Shown piece by piece: positions 15,975 to 24,535 of a stretch of 62,144 bases of DNA. Positions within the stretch are counted from its first letter, which is position 1. Each line of letters starts with the position of its first letter. Under the pieces are notes generated by a model that worked only from the letters and a program-made list of their open reading frames with translations, was not told the DNA's origin and ran no database searches. The stretch is from Limisphaerales bacterium (GTDB taxonomy: Bacteria; Verrucomicrobiota; Verrucomicrobiia; Limisphaerales; SXTU01): positions 1 to 62,144 of the forward strand of contig WRPG01000027.1 in assembly GCA_009773355.1 (NCBI GenBank), read 5' to 3'. The position numbers were made by a program, and so were the translations under genes.

Positions 15975-16034
15975 TCGCAGGCTTCAGCCTGCGCTTCTCC
16001 AACAACTTATTCGCAACCTGAAGGTTGCGACTAC
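15971..16034. repeat. REPIN-like element, GTAG heads, TTCA loop
   Basis: Left arm GTAG + TCGCAGGC-TTCA-GCCTGCG. The right arm on the minus strand is GTAG + TCGCAACC-TTCA-GGTTGC. 64 bases. The TAG in the left head is the stop codon of the L,D-transpeptidase gene. The loop is constant while the stem differs between arms. Confidence 0.9.
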
Positions 16035-16059
16035 GGGATGCGGAGAACGCCGTCCGGCT

Positions 16060-16097
16060 TTGGACGTTGAGCGTTGGAAGTTGAACGTTGGACGTTT
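16060..16097. repeat. iterated word tract upstream of proA
   Basis: Words GACGTTGA, GCGTTGGAA and GTTGAACGTTGGACG follow in tandem. A TTGGAC at 16088-16093 in this tract lies 19 bases before TACTTT (16113-16118), which itself is 6 bases before the proA ATG. The tract may therefore supply part of the proA promoter. Confidence 0.55.
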
Positions 16098-16124
16098 CCC
16101 CTGCCTTTGCCTTACTTTGCCGCC

Positions 16125-17423
16125 ATGTCGTTGCTCGACCAGATGACGCAGCTCGCGCAGCAGGCCAAGGCCGCATCGCGCGAACTTGCGAAGCTTTCCA
16201 CTGACGAGAAGAACCGCGCTCTTCTCGCGATGGCGGATGCTCTGCAAGCCAGCGCTCCCGCGCTCCAGGCCGCCAACGCCAAGGACATGGCCACCGGTGC
16301 GCAGATGGGCCTCTCCGCCGCGATGCTCGACCGCCTCAAGCTGGACGACAAGCGCATCGCCGCGATGGCGAAGGGGCTGCGCGAAGTCGCCGCCTTGCCC
16401 GATCCCGTGGGCCGCATCCTCGACGAGCGCACGCGTCCGAATGGCTTGCGCCTCCAGAAAATCGCCACGCCCATCGGCGTCGTCGTCATCATCTACGAGT
16501 CGCGCCCGAACGTGACCGCCGATGCCGCGAGCCTGTGCTTCAAGACCGGCAACGCCACCATTCTGCGCGGCGGCAAGGAGGCGCTCCACTCCAACACCGT
16601 CATCGCGGAGACGATGGTGGCCGCCGGGAGGCAGGCGCTCGCCGGCTCGTCAGGAGCCTCGCCCCACCTGTTTCCAAAGCACGCGATCCAGGTCGTGCCC
16701 ACCACCGACCGCGAGGCCATTCCCGCGCTGCTCTCGCTCACGCAATACGTGGACCTCTGCATGCCACGCGGCGGCGAGGGCCTCATCCGCGCCGTGGCCG
16801 AGTGCAGCAAGGTGCCGGTCATCAAGCATTACAAGGGCGTCTGCCACATCTTCGTTCACGCCGCCGCCGACCTCGCGATGGCGGAGAGCATCGTGATGAA
16901 CGCCAAAGTCCAGCGCCCCGCCGTCTGCAACGCGGCGGAAACGCTGCTGGTGGACAAGGCCGTGGCGGACAAGTTCCTTCCCGCCATTGCCGCGAAACTC
17001 GGAGAGAAGAGCGTCGAGCTCCGCGCCGATGCCGGGGCAACCGCGCTCATTACGCATTACGCATCACGCATTACGCCCGCCACTGAGCAAGACTGGTTCA
17101 CGGAATACAACGATTACATCCTCAACGTCCGCGTCGTGGACGGCGTGCAGGCCGCCATCGCCCACATCAACCACTACGGCTCCGCGCACAGCGACAGCAT
17201 CGTGACGGGCGACGAGGCGGCGGCGCGGCGGTTCCTCGCCGAGGTGGACAGCGCGGCGGTCTATTGGAACGCGAGCACGCGCTTCACCGACGGCGGCGAG
17301 TTCGGCATGGGCGCGGAGATCGGCATCAGCACCGACAAGATCGGCGCGCGCGGCCCGATGGGCTTGGACGAGCTGTGCACCTACAAGTGGCTCGGCTTCG
17401 GCAGCGGGCAGGTGCGGGGATGA
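16125..17423 (+). CDS. proA: gamma-glutamyl phosphate reductase
   Basis: A 432-residue NADPH-dependent enzyme making glutamate-5-semialdehyde for proline synthesis. Landmarks are ESRPNVTADAASLCFKTGNA, the HYKGVCHIFVH block, the catalytic cysteine C268 in RPAVCNAAETLL, and the C-terminal GPMGLDELCTYKW. The ATG at 16125 is chosen because it begins the conserved N-terminal helix and sits exactly 6 bases after a TACTTT -10-like box. Residues about 309-317 (LITHYASRI) are encoded by an iterated word tract inserted in the segment before ATEQDW. proB is not adjacent. The next gene overlaps by 4 bases (ATGA). Confidence 0.95.
   Translation: MSLLDQMTQLAQQAKAASRELAKLSTDEKNRALLAMADALQASAPALQAANAKDMATGAQMGLSAAMLDRLKLDDKRIAAMAKGLREVAALPDPVGRILDERTRPNGLRLQKIATPIGVVVIIYESRPNVTADAASLCFKTGNATILRGGKEALHSNTVIAETMVAAGRQALAGSSGASPHLFPKHAIQVVPTTDREAIPALLSLTQYVDLCMPRGGEGLIRAVAECSKVPVIKHYKGVCHIFVHAAADLAMAESIVMNAKVQRPAVCNAAETLLVDKAVADKFLPAIAAKLGEKSVELRADAGATALITHYASRITPATEQDWFTEYNDYILNVRVVDGVQAAIAHINHYGSAHSDSIVTGDEAAARRFLAEVDSAAVYWNASTRFTDGGEFGMGAEIGISTDKIGARGPMGLDELCTYKWLGFGSGQVRG
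17048..17075. repeat. iterated 8-nt word tract inside proA
   Basis: Four copies of CATTACG/CATCACG-type words in tandem (CATTACGCATTACGCATC...), in frame within proA, encoding ITHYASRIT. The tract falls between conserved blocks. Confidence 0.8.
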
Positions 17424-18148
17424 AAGTCGCGAACGTCATCCACAAGGAGCGTGGTCACGTAATGTGCCGGCTCATCAAGGAGGCGTCCTTCGATGAGTGG
17501 TTGACCTACCTGTTTGACAGGCCCGAATGCGAATACGGAGGCCACTGGAGTTTCGGTCGGCCTGATGACGAACCGGTGTGGGATGCGCCAAGGGAAGTTT
17601 CCGCCGAATTCATCGCTCGCACTTACGAAGACCCGAAGTTCTGGATGGGGCGTTTCACCAACGCGCAGATTGCGGCAGGTTTGGAATACACCTGGAACCC
17701 GAGCTACAGCGACGTGGGGTTCGCCATTCGCGATGAACCAACTCCCATGCCGCTGCGACTACGGGCCGTGCGGGCGTTGGTTCCGCTCTACCAGAACTGT
17801 TTCCAGTCCCGCTGCGACGCTGGTTTGAGCCATCTCAGCGAGCGACTTGATAACCCAATGAACGGTGCCTGCTACATGTATTGGGATGTCAGCCCCTTCG
17901 TTGCCCAGCCGGAAAAACCCGAGCCTCGGCTCGTGGATCAAGAGTGCCTGAAGGTCATGGAAGTCACCTTGCAAATTGACCACGATGCCTGCCGGGAGAG
18001 CGCCTTGCATGGGCTTGGCCACTGGCAAAGCGACTACCCCGCGAGAGTTGCCTCCCTCATCGAACAAGGGTTGAAGCATAAGGGAGCACACTTGCGCCCA
18101 GAACTATTGCGTTACGCAGCGGCGGCGGTGCGTGGTGATGTTCAGTGA
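17420..18148 (+). CDS. unknown protein, translationally coupled to proA
   Basis: A 242-residue soluble protein with no recognised domain. Its start overlaps the proA stop (ATGA). The N-terminal half is rich in aromatic and acidic residues (FDEWLTYLFDRPECEYGGHW). The C-terminal half looks helical, with an ESALHGLGHWQSDYPARVASLI repeat-like helix pair and a terminal RPELLRYAAAAVRGDVQ, reminiscent of HEAT-type repeats. It contains seven or more cysteines, including CFQSRCDAG. Codon use looks less GC-rich than proA. A later ATG at 17462 (MCRLIKEASF) is a possible alternative start. No function can be assigned from sequence alone. Confidence 0.7.
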   Translation: MKVANVIHKERGHVMCRLIKEASFDEWLTYLFDRPECEYGGHWSFGRPDDEPVWDAPREVSAEFIARTYEDPKFWMGRFTNAQIAAGLEYTWNPSYSDVGFAIRDEPTPMPLRLRAVRALVPLYQNCFQSRCDAGLSHLSERLDNPMNGACYMYWDVSPFVAQPEKPEPRLVDQECLKVMEVTLQIDHDACRESALHGLGHWQSDYPARVASLIEQGLKHKGAHLRPELLRYAAAAVRGDVQ

Positions 18149-18158
18149 AGGGGACATC

Positions 18159-19187
18159 TCACGGCTTCACCGCCGTCACGATGCTCCGGTCGGCGGCGGT
18201 GAGCGTGTGCTTTAGTTCGCGGAAGCCCACTTGCGCGAACAGCTCCGCCAGCTCGCCCAGCGAGTAGCATTTCCCCTCCGTCGAGTGCATGAGGATGACG
18301 GAATACTCGGCCACCGGCAGCGGGCCGGTCTTGTCCGTGTGCAGGTGCATGTCGTGGATGACCAGCAGCCCGCCGGGCGGGAGCGCGGCGAAGGATTTAT
18401 CCAGCAATTGCCTCACCACCGGCGTGTCCCAGTCGTGCAGGACGTTCGAGAAGAGGTGCATGTCGTAGCCCGCCGGCAACGGGTCGCTGAACATGTCGCC
18501 GGGCCGCACGTCCACGCGGGCCGCGTAGCCGCGCTCGGCGATGTGCCGGGCCGCGACGAGGTCCACGGGCGGCTTCTCGAAGACGGTCGCCTGCACATCG
18601 GGATGGCCCGCCGCGATGGCGCAGGCGTAGATGCCCGAGCCGCCCGCGATGTCCAGCAACTGAGTGCGCCCGCCGGGTTGCAGCGCCTTCGCGACGGCGC
18701 GCCCGAGGTAGATGCCCCGGCAGTCCATCGCCGCCGTGAAGCGCCGCGCGAAGTCCTCGTCCTCCATCGCCTTGCTCCATTCCTTCTCGGACTTCGAGCT
18801 GCCCCAGTTCGCGGGCTTGTCGGTGCGGAGCACTTTGAGCATGTCGAGCGTGACGGGCCGGTCCTTGAGCGAGCCGAAGTAAGGCCCGAGAAACCACGGC
18901 GAGCCTTGCACAAGATGTTCCCGCGCGACCTCGGAGACGTGGTGAACGCCGTTCTCCTCGCGGACAAAACCGTTGGCCTTGAACAGCGTCAGCATCACGT
19001 CCACGGGCCGCGCGGCGAGCTGCAACTCGCGGCAGATCGTCGCCGCGTCGGACGGATGCGCGGCGAGCCAGGTGAAGAAGTCGAGGTGGACGACGGCGGC
19101 GTTGAGCAGGTCCACGGCGTAGATGCCGTCGCGGTAGCGGTAGAGGCGCAGCGGGTCGGCGGACGGGTCGCGGGTCAGGTCGAGCAT
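18159..19187 (-). CDS. SAM-dependent O-methyltransferase (methyltransf_2 type)
   Basis: A 342-residue protein. Residues about 10-90 are a winged-helix dimerisation domain (YAVDLLNAAVVHLDFFTWLA). Residues about 150-342 are the methyltransferase fold with the SAM loop LLDIAGGSGIYACAIA and the HLFSNVLHDWD motif shared with plant-type and hydroxyneurosporene O-methyltransferases. The substrate is unknown. The ATG at 19187 is preferred; the open frame runs further upstream but only through a repeat (19249-19347). It faces the proA-linked gene tail to tail and is divergent from the alkaline phosphatase gene. Confidence 0.85.
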   Translation of the reverse strand: MLDLTRDPSADPLRLYRYRDGIYAVDLLNAAVVHLDFFTWLAAHPSDAATICRELQLAARPVDVMLTLFKANGFVREENGVHHVSEVAREHLVQGSPWFLGPYFGSLKDRPVTLDMLKVLRTDKPANWGSSKSEKEWSKAMEDEDFARRFTAAMDCRGIYLGRAVAKALQPGGRTQLLDIAGGSGIYACAIAAGHPDVQATVFEKPPVDLVAARHIAERGYAARVDVRPGDMFSDPLPAGYDMHLFSNVLHDWDTPVVRQLLDKSFAALPPGGLLVIHDMHLHTDKTGPLPVAEYSVILMHSTEGKCYSLGELAELFAQVGFRELKHTLTAADRSIVTAVKP

Positions 19188-19248
19188 GGGTGGATGCTGC
19201 GGGAGGCGAGGGGCAGGGCAAAGGGGAAAGTGAGTGTCGGCTCCGCTC

Positions 19249-19347
19249 GGAGTCCCGGCTTCAGCCGGCACGGTGGCCTTTCTCCCGGATGCTTCGCGCG
19301 CAGCGTCATTGATGGCTGGACGGCGCGCCGCCTGAAGGCGGGACTCC
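19249..19347. repeat. REPIN-like element, GGAG heads, TTCA loop
   Basis: Left arm GGAGTCC + CGGC-TTCA-GCCG. The right arm on the minus strand is GGAGTCC + CGCC-TTCA-GGCG. 99 bases. It lies between the divergent methyltransferase and alkaline phosphatase genes. Confidence 0.85.
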
Positions 19348-19370
19348 AAACTGCCCGCACGGGTTCAGCA

Positions 19371-19399
19371 TTGGCAAACCGCCGCCCCGCTCCTAGCTT
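19371..19399 (+). promoter_or_regulatory. candidate promoter, near-leaderless alkaline phosphatase gene
   Basis: TTGGCA (19371-19376), 17-base spacer, TAGCTT (19394-19399), then 6 bases to the ATG at 19406. A start seven bases past the -10 box would fall on the ATG. Confidence 0.5.
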
Positions 19400-19405
19400 T
19401 CCGTC

Positions 19406-21001
19406 ATGTCTTTGAACCGCCGTCGCTTCTTCACCCGCACCGGCCTGCTCGCTGCCGCGTCCGCTGCCGCGCCCGCCGTCGTTCGCGCCGCCGAGCCGGG
19501 CAACGCCCGCCCCGGTCAGAAGCCCGCGCGCATCATCCACCTGGTCGCCGATGGCATGGCGATGGCCACGCTCACGATGGCCGACCACCTCTCGCGCGCC
19601 GTGCGCGGGCGCGGCTTGTCATGGATGAACCTTTACAACCAGCCCGGCACCGTCAGCTCGCTCATGGACGTGCGCTCGCTGAACTCCGTCGTGACTGATT
19701 CCTCGGCGTCGTCCTGTGCGTGGGGCAGCGGGTCACGCATCGTCAACGGCACGGTCAACATCCTGCCCGACGGCACGATTCTGACGCCGCTCTACACGCT
19801 CTTCGGCCAGCAGGGCTGGAAGCGCGCGCTCGTCACGACCACGGAGATCACCCACGCCACGCCGGCCGGCTTCGCGGCCAGCGGCCTGAAGCGCGAGGCG
19901 GCGGAGGGCATCGCGGTGCAATACATGGAGCGCGGTGTTGAAGTCCTGCTCGGCGGCGGGCAGAAGTTTTTCGATCCCGCCAAGCGCAAGGACAAGCGCG
20001 ACCTGCTGCCCGACTACCGCCAGGCCGGCTATCAGGTCTTCAAGACGGCGAAGGAATTTGCCTCCGCCAAGAACGACGGTAAATGGCTCGGCATCTTCGC
20101 CAACAGCCACCTGCCGTTCACCGTGGACTGGACCCACGACGCCAAGCACAAGGAGACCGTTCCGCACCTCGCCGACCTGACGCGCCGCGCGCTGGCGAAG
20201 CTGGAGAACGAAAGCCGCTTCATCATGCAGGTCGAGGGCGGGCGCGTGGACCACGGCGCGCATATGTGCGACGCGGTTGCGGCGCTCTACGACCAGCTTG
20301 CATTCGACGAGGCGATTGACGCGTGCCTCGACTTCCAGCGGCGTCACCCGGACACGCTCCTCGTCATCACCACCGACCACCCGACCGGCAACCCCGGCCT
20401 CAACGGCCTCGGGAGCAACTACGGTTTCAGCTCCGCGCTCTTCACCAACGTCCAGCGCGTGAAGAAGTCCTTCAGCGAAATGCTCAAGCAGCTCAACGTC
20501 CCCGGCCCTGACACGCCGCCGCTGGCGAAGGGCGCGGTCGCCCCGGCGGTCCAGCAAGACCCGAAGGTCATCGCCGATGTGATTCGCGAGGCGACAGACT
20601 ATCAGGTGTCGTTGGAGAAGGCCGCTGTGCTCGCGCCGTATCTGGCGCGCAAGGGCAAGGCGCAGTTCACGCTGATGAGCAGCGCCGTGGCCCAACTCGG
20701 CCAGCTCATGGGCAACCACCTCGGCATCGGCTGGACGGGCACGGCGCACTGCTCGGACTTCGTGCCGCTGGTCGCCACCGGCCCGGGCGCGGAGCGCTTC
20801 CGCGGTTTCATCCAGAACACGGATGTCTTCCGCCACTACACGCAGCTCGCGGGGATTGACTTCAAAAACCCGTCCGTGCCCATCCGGGAGAATCTCAAGG
20901 TCGGTCCCGATTTGGACAAGGAGCTGCAAAAGGAGCGGGAGAAGGAAGCGAAGGAGAAGTCCGCCGCGCTGTGGGAGCAACAGCACTGGGTGGCGGCATG
21001 A
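19406..21001 (+). CDS. alkaline phosphatase (PhoA type, Tat leader)
   Basis: A 531-residue periplasmic phosphomonoesterase. A twin-arginine leader (NRRRFFTRTGLLAAAS) is followed by IIHLVADGMAMATLTM (first metal Asp), the nucleophile block VTDSSASSCAWG with S99, the EITHATPAGFAAS histidine, QVEGGRVDHGAH, and ITTDHPTGNPGLNG. The metal ligands of the PhoA family are all visible. The C-terminal ~40 residues are a charged tail (KELQKEREKEAKEKS). It would release phosphate from organic esters outside the cytoplasm. It has its own promoter and is followed after the stop by an iterated-word repeat. Confidence 0.92.
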   Translation: MSLNRRRFFTRTGLLAAASAAAPAVVRAAEPGNARPGQKPARIIHLVADGMAMATLTMADHLSRAVRGRGLSWMNLYNQPGTVSSLMDVRSLNSVVTDSSASSCAWGSGSRIVNGTVNILPDGTILTPLYTLFGQQGWKRALVTTTEITHATPAGFAASGLKREAAEGIAVQYMERGVEVLLGGGQKFFDPAKRKDKRDLLPDYRQAGYQVFKTAKEFASAKNDGKWLGIFANSHLPFTVDWTHDAKHKETVPHLADLTRRALAKLENESRFIMQVEGGRVDHGAHMCDAVAALYDQLAFDEAIDACLDFQRRHPDTLLVITTDHPTGNPGLNGLGSNYGFSSALFTNVQRVKKSFSEMLKQLNVPGPDTPPLAKGAVAPAVQQDPKVIADVIREATDYQVSLEKAAVLAPYLARKGKAQFTLMSSAVAQLGQLMGNHLGIGWTGTAHCSDFVPLVATGPGAERFRGFIQNTDVFRHYTQLAGIDFKNPSVPIRENLKVGPDLDKELQKEREKEAKEKSAALWEQQHWVAA

Positions 21002-21007
21002 ACTGAC

Positions 21008-21088
21008 GTGTTGCGTGCTGCGTGTTGCGTGACTCAGTCCAAACGCGCTCGAACTAAAGCACGCAACACGCAACACGAAGCACGCAAC
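21008..21088. repeat. iterated-word inverted pair (GTGTTGCGTG type)
   Basis: The left arm iterates GTGTTGC/GTGCTGC words; the right arm is the inverted copy (CACGCAACACGCAACACG). It spans the gap between the alkaline phosphatase and TPR genes and ends one base before the TPR gene ATG. Confidence 0.85.
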
Positions 21089-21089
21089 C

Positions 21090-21854
21090 ATGTTCGCCTT
21101 CCTCTTCACCGACCTGACGCTCTTCCTCGCGCACCCGTTGGGCTGGCTGTTCATCGCCTTCAACCTCTGGATGCTCGTGGACGCCTTCCGGCGCGAGGAG
21201 TGGATGTGGGTGGCGTTCATCATCCTGTTCCCGCTGCTCAACGCGGTGCTCTACTACTTCATGGTCTATCGCGGCGCGCCGTCGCTGCCCTCGCGCGGCT
21301 TCGTGCTGCCCGGCCAGCACGACCGCGACCGCATCGCCGAGCTGGAGAAGCAAATCCAACTGCTCGACAAGGCGCACCATCACTCCGAGCTGGGCGACGT
21401 GTATTTCGAGCAGAGCAAGTTCAAGGAAGCGGAGGCGTGCTACCTGCGCGCGTTGGAGCGCGACCCCAAGGACATTGACACCCGCGCGCACCTCGGCCAG
21501 TGCCTGCTGTGGTTGGGTCGGGCCGCCGAGGCGCGCGGCTATCTGGAGGACGTGTGTGTCGAGAACCCCAAGCACGACTACGGCAACTCGCTCATGGCCC
21601 TCGCCGAGGCCCGCGCCGCGCTCGGTGACAGCGACGGCGCGATAGCCGTGTGGGAGCAAGTCGTCACGCAGCACTCGCACGCCCGCGCCCGCGTGCAACT
21701 GGCGGAGCTGCTCGCCGCGAAAGGTCAGGCCGACCGCGCCCGCCAGCTCGCCGGGGAGGTTATTTCCGAGGACAAGGTCGCGCCGGAGTATCAGCGCAAG
21801 CAGGAGCAGCCGTGGGTCGCGCGGGCGAAGAAGCTGGTGAAGGTGCTCCGTTGA
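21090..21854 (+). CDS. TPR-repeat membrane protein
   Basis: A 254-residue protein. Two hydrophobic segments, about residues 8-30 and 37-58 (WVAFIILFPLLNAVLYYFMV), suggest an N-terminal membrane hairpin of PLD-nuclease-N/phospholipase-leader style. Residues about 85-240 form a tetratricopeptide solenoid (ELGDVYFEQSKFKEAEACYLRALERDP is one unit). Probably a cytoplasmic protein-interaction scaffold fixed to the membrane. The start codon follows the end of a repeat by one base, so the ribosome site must lie in repeat sequence or the mRNA starts very close. The partner is unknown. Confidence 0.85.
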   Translation: MFAFLFTDLTLFLAHPLGWLFIAFNLWMLVDAFRREEWMWVAFIILFPLLNAVLYYFMVYRGAPSLPSRGFVLPGQHDRDRIAELEKQIQLLDKAHHHSELGDVYFEQSKFKEAEACYLRALERDPKDIDTRAHLGQCLLWLGRAAEARGYLEDVCVENPKHDYGNSLMALAEARAALGDSDGAIAVWEQVVTQHSHARARVQLAELLAAKGQADRARQLAGEVISEDKVAPEYQRKQEQPWVARAKKLVKVLR

Positions 21855-21868
21855 CCGCAGCGCTCCGC

Positions 21869-23155
21869 TCACTCATGCCGCAGCGCCTCGATGGGATCGA
21901 GGGCCGCCGCGCGCGAGGCCGGGTAAATCCCGAACACCACGCCCACCGCGCCGGAGATGCCGAAGGAGATCAGCACGGACATCGGCGTGACGATGGTCTT
22001 CATGTCGGTGAGCTGCGACACGAGCAGCGGCGTCGCCACGCCCACGACGACGCCAATCAACCCGCCGCCCACTGACAGCACGACGGTCTCGACGAGGAAC
22101 TGCGTGATGATGTCCTTCTTCTTCGCGCCCAGCGCGCGGCGGATGCCAATCTCGCGCGTCCGCTCGGTGACGGTCGCAAGCATGATGTTCATGATGCCGA
22201 TGCCGCCGACGACGAGTGAGATGGCGGCAATGGAGCCGAGCACAATGTTGAAGATGCGCTTGGTCTGCTCGGCCTGCCGGAGCAGCTCCAGCGGCACGAT
22301 GACCTCGTAGTCGGTCTTGGAGTGGAAGCGTTTGAGGAGGTTGCGGATCACAGGCACGGCCACCTCGACGTCCTCGACGGTGTTGAACTGGAGCGTCACC
22401 TGGTGGAGCTGCACCTTTTCGGCCTCGAAGGAGCCGGCGCTGCGCTTGAAGATGGTTTCGCCGAAGCGGCTCTTGGTCGTGGCGAGCGGCACGTAGATGT
22501 TGTTGTCGAGCGGCTGGCCCTCCATCTGGCCGGACTGCGGGCGCTTGTCGGCGGCGGCGCGCTCGCGCACCAGGCCGACCACGGTGAAATACTCGGAGCC
22601 GATTTTCACCTCCTGCTCCAGCGGATCCTGGTAGGGAAACAAATTCTCCGCGAGGCTCACGGTCAGCACGCACACGTTGTTCATGTGCGTCTCATCCGTC
22701 TCGGTGAGGAAGCGCCCGCGCAGGATGTCCACGCCGGACATCTCGGTGTAAATCGGGTGCGTGCCGATGATCTGTGCCTGCTGGACCAGGTTGTTGAAGC
22801 GCACCTCGTCGCGGATGATGCGCATGGGCAGCACGCGCTTGATGCCGGGGATGGTGCTGTCCAGCCGCGCCACGTCACCGTAGGTGATGCCGTATTCGTT
22901 GACGTAGCTGCGCCCGGCCGAGGCGGTTTTGGAGTCCTGCGCCGGCTTGATGCTGCGCAGGATGATGTTGCTGGAGCCAAGCTTTTTGATGGCCTCCTGC
23001 GCCTCGTAGCTCGCGCCCTCGCCGATGGCCAGCATCGCGATGACCGAGCACACGCCGAAGATGATGCCCAGCATCGTCAGGCCGGAGCGCATCTTGTGCA
23101 GCAGGAGGCTCTTGACCCCGAGCTGCATGATGCGGATGAGCGATCTGGCGCGCAT
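21869..23155 (-). CDS. MacB-type ABC transporter permease
   Basis: A 428-residue permease. The N-terminal helix (residues about 20-45, [20 protein letters not shown]) is followed by a large periplasmic MacB core domain. Three C-terminal helices carry the conserved FtsX block [20 protein letters not shown] and [20 protein letters not shown] at the very end. The fold and length match MacB/LolC-like mechanotransmission permeases that export lipoproteins, peptides or drugs. No ATPase gene is adjacent in the window, so the partner must lie elsewhere or be shared. ATG 23155 is preceded by a good -35/-10 pair. Confidence 0.9.
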   Translation of the reverse strand: MRARSLIRIMQLGVKSLLLHKMRSGLTMLGIIFGVCSVIAMLAIGEGASYEAQEAIKKLGSSNIILRSIKPAQDSKTASAGRSYVNEYGITYGDVARLDSTIPGIKRVLPMRIIRDEVRFNNLVQQAQIIGTHPIYTEMSGVDILRGRFLTETDETHMNNVCVLTVSLAENLFPYQDPLEQEVKIGSEYFTVVGLVRERAAADKRPQSGQMEGQPLDNNIYVPLATTKSRFGETIFKRSAGSFEAEKVQLHQVTLQFNTVEDVEVAVPVIRNLLKRFHSKTDYEVIVPLELLRQAEQTKRIFNIVLGSIAAISLVVGGIGIMNIMLATVTERTREIGIRRALGAKKKDIITQFLVETVVLSVGGGLIGVVVGVATPLLVSQLTDMKTIVTPMSVLISFGISGAVGVVFGIYPASRAAALDPIEALRHE

Positions 23156-23170
23156 TGCGTGGCGGGGAGG

Positions 23171-23199
23171 ATAATACGCACGCGGAACATCGCCAGCAA
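23171..23199 (-). promoter_or_regulatory. candidate promoter of the MacB-type permease gene
   Basis: On the minus strand: TTGCTG (23199-23194), 17-base spacer, TATTAT (23176-23171), then 15 bases to the ATG. The predicted leader is about 8-9 bases. Confidence 0.55.
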
Positions 23200-23260
23200 A
23201 AGCTTCGCCCATGGAATTTCTGCTGGGCAAACCGCCGTTTCCCCCTAAATTCACGGCCTT

Positions 23261-24404
23261 ATGTTCGACATGGTGAAAGTCCAGTTGGTCGCCACGGCAG
23301 AAAAACTCGCCCAGATGCGGAGGTTTCTTTGACTGGCCGGGCACGCAGAAACGGCTGGCGGAGCTGGACTCCGTGATGGCGCAGGAGTCGTTTTGGAACA
23401 ACCGCGAGTCGGCACAGAAGGCCATTGACGAGGCGAACGCCCTCCGCAAGAAGGTGGACCCGCTCCTCGCCGCCGAGAAGCAGCTCGAGGATTTTCGCAT
23501 GATGGTCGAACTGGGCGAGGCCGAACCCGTCGAAGCCCAGCCCGCCGTGCTTGCCGAGGTCACGCGCGATCTGGACAAATTCGTCAAGGAACTCGACGCG
23601 CTGGAACTGCGCTTCCTCCTCAAAGGCCCGCACGACAAGAACGGCTGCATCCTCAGCATCAACGCCGGCGCGGGCGGCACCGAGGCGCAGGACTGGGCGA
23701 ACATGCTGTTGCGCATGTATCAGCGCTGGGCCGAGCTGCGCGGTTGGAAGGCGGAAGTGACCGACATTCTCCAGGGCGAGGTCGCCGGCGTGAAGAGCGC
23801 CACCATGACCATCGAAGGCGAGAACGCCTACGGCTTTGCCAAGGCCGAGCGCGGCGTGCATCGCCTCGTCCGCATCTCGCCGTTTGATTCGAACCAGCGC
23901 CGGCACACGAGCTTCGCCAGCGTGGACGTCATCGCGGAGATTGAGGAGGCCGGCGACATCGTCATCAACCCCATTGACCTGAAGACCGACACCTTCCGCT
24001 CCGGCGGCAAGGGCGGGCAGAACGTGAACAAGGTCGAGACCGCCGTCCGCATCACGCACGTTCCCACCGGCATCATCGTCGCGTCGCAAGGCCAGCGCTC
24101 GCAGCACCAGAACCGCGCGACGTGCATGAAGATGCTCCTCGCCAAGCTCTACGCGCTCCGCGAGGACCAGCAGAAGTCCGAGATGGAACGCTTCTACGGC
24201 GAGAAGGGCGCGATTGGCTTCGGCCAGCAGATTCGCAGCTACGTCTTCCAGCCCTACCGCATGGTGAAGGACCTCCGCACCGGCGTGCAGACCAGCAACG
24301 TGCAGGCCGTGATGGACGGCGCGCTGGACGACTACGTCAACGCCTGGCTCCGCGCCGGCTGCCCGCAGAAGCGGATGCAGGGGGTGCAGGATGAAGAAGA
24401 GTAA
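23261..24404 (+). CDS. prfB: peptide chain release factor 2 (programmed +1 frameshift)
   Basis: Reads UAA/UGA stop codons. Codons 1-23 (23261-23329) end at an in-frame TGA (23330-23332). A +1 shift at CTT-T-GAC continues from 23331 to 24404, giving 380 residues. The shifted frame holds the RF2 anticodon tripeptide SPF ([15 protein letters not shown]) and the peptidyl-transferase motif [12 protein letters not shown] near residue 251. The TGA is an autoregulatory stop, not a mutation. Starting downstream at 23373 would truncate the conserved N-terminal domain. It ends 1 base before an iterated-word repeat. Confidence 0.95.
23318..23333 (+). promoter_or_regulatory. prfB +1 frameshift site
   Basis: CGGAGGTTTCTTTGAC: an internal Shine-Dalgarno-like GGAGG three bases before the slippery CTT, followed by TGA-C. 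This is the same arrangement as the classic RF2 autoregulation site; low RF2 favours slippage past the TGA. Confidence 0.93.
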
Positions 24405-24405
24405 G

Positions 24406-24533
24406 CAGTGTTCAGTGTTCAGTATTCAGTCGCGAACGTGGCTCGACGGCTTACTGAACACTGGTTACTGAATACTGAATACTGAATACTGAATACTGAA
24501 TACTGAATACTGAAGACTGATTACTGAACACTG
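24406..24533. repeat. iterated-word inverted pair (ACTGAATA type)
   Basis: The left arm is CAGTGTTCAGTGTTCAGTAT. The right arm has about nine tandem copies of the 8-base word ACTGAATA with variants, ending ACTGAACACTG. It lies between prfB and trpC and ends 2 bases before the trpC start. Confidence 0.9.
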
Positions 24534-24535
24534 CC

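Noticed and set aside
23261-23372. prfB as a pseudogene broken by an early TGA
   Set aside because: The TGA lies in the canonical RF2 +1 frameshift site, so it is regulatory.
24406-24533. CRISPR array
   Set aside because: The repeat unit is only 8 bases, without spacers, and the whole is an inverted pair of tandem words; no cas genes nearby.
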